Below are positions 5,656 to 5,724 of a stretch of DNA of 5,724 bases, piece after piece (positions within the stretch are counted from its first letter, which is position 1; every line of letters starts with the position of its first letter). The DNA comes from an uncultured Rhodospirillales bacterium (GTDB taxonomy: Bacteria; Pseudomonadota; Alphaproteobacteria; RF32; CAG-239). Where the stretch lies: NCBI GenBank assembly GCA_902795665.1, contig CADBMA010000083.1:1-5724 (forward strand). The letters run 5' to 3'. Position numbers and translations under genes: made by a program. The notes beneath the pieces are model-generated. The model did not search any database and had not been told where the DNA came from. It saw only the letters and a program-made list of their open reading frames with translations.

Positions 5656-5724
5656 CTAATAAAACTCTACTTTAACTTTTTTATCATAAAACCGTGCGAT
5701 GCGGAAAATATGGTCAAAATTGCA
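5656..5724 (-). CDS. Possible C-terminal end of an upstream gene (cut by right edge)
   Basis: A minus-strand frame is open from the right edge to a TAG at 5656-5658, giving 22 residues (CNFDHIFRIARFYDKKVKVE, then F-Y). It is followed by the hairpin at 5600-5632, as expected for the end of a gene in the same direction as tol. A second minus frame ends at 5667-5669 after 18 residues, and a plus-strand ATG at 5699 is also open to the edge but has no ribosome site. The fragment is too short to identify. I do not recognise it as the end of YbgC or RuvB, which are frequent tolQ neighbours. Confidence 0.3.
   Translation of the reverse strand, partial: CNFDHIFRIARFYDKKVKVEFY

Overview
The window is AT-rich DNA (roughly two thirds A+T by eye, higher between genes) from a Gram-negative bacterium. 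It carries a tolQ-tolR-tolA set and Leloir-type glycosyltransferases. The C-terminal domain of TolA and the tight tolQRA packing look alphaproteobacterial. Combined with the low GC, this suggests an uncultured AT-rich alphaproteobacterium (host- or gut-associated, Rickettsiales/Holosporales-like or AT-rich Rhodospirillales-like). That placement is an inference; there is no rRNA or other phylogenetic marker here.

Layout from left to right. (1) Positions 1-1667, minus strand: a two-gene piece of a surface-glycan cluster. A GT-B glycosyltransferase (357-1667) is followed, with a one-base TAATG stop/start overlap, by a GT-A type glycosyltransferase cut by the left edge (1-357). A good sigma70-like promoter (TTGGTA-17-TATAAT) lies just upstream of the first gene. 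(2) Positions 1668-1919: a 252-bp, extremely AT-rich divergent intergenic region with several inverted repeats. (3) Positions 1920-2573, plus strand: a phage-repressor/LexA-like regulator (HTH plus S24 fold) whose catalytic serine position is alanine. (4) Positions 2607-5506, minus strand: tolQ, tolR, tolA and a six-helix inner-membrane protein of unknown function in the slot where tolB usually follows. Junctions are 1-base overlap, 4 bases and 17 bases, so this is almost certainly one operon. (5) Positions 5507-5724: the tolQ upstream region, a GC-rich hairpin that folds better in minus-strand RNA, and possibly the last 22 codons of another minus-strand gene.

TolQ and TolR form the proton-driven stator in the inner membrane, and TolA carries the force across the periplasm to Pal/TolB at the outer membrane during division and envelope maintenance. 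TolB and Pal are not in the window, so if present they are encoded elsewhere. The S24-like regulator converges with the Tol operon and diverges from the glycan genes. Its most probable targets are its own promoter and perhaps the glycosyltransferase promoter, since both lie in the palindrome-rich region.

The strongest oddities are the apparently non-cleavable S24 regulator with its operator-like upstream DNA, and the unknown membrane protein replacing tolB. I do not see a wholly new defence, mobile or CRISPR-type system.
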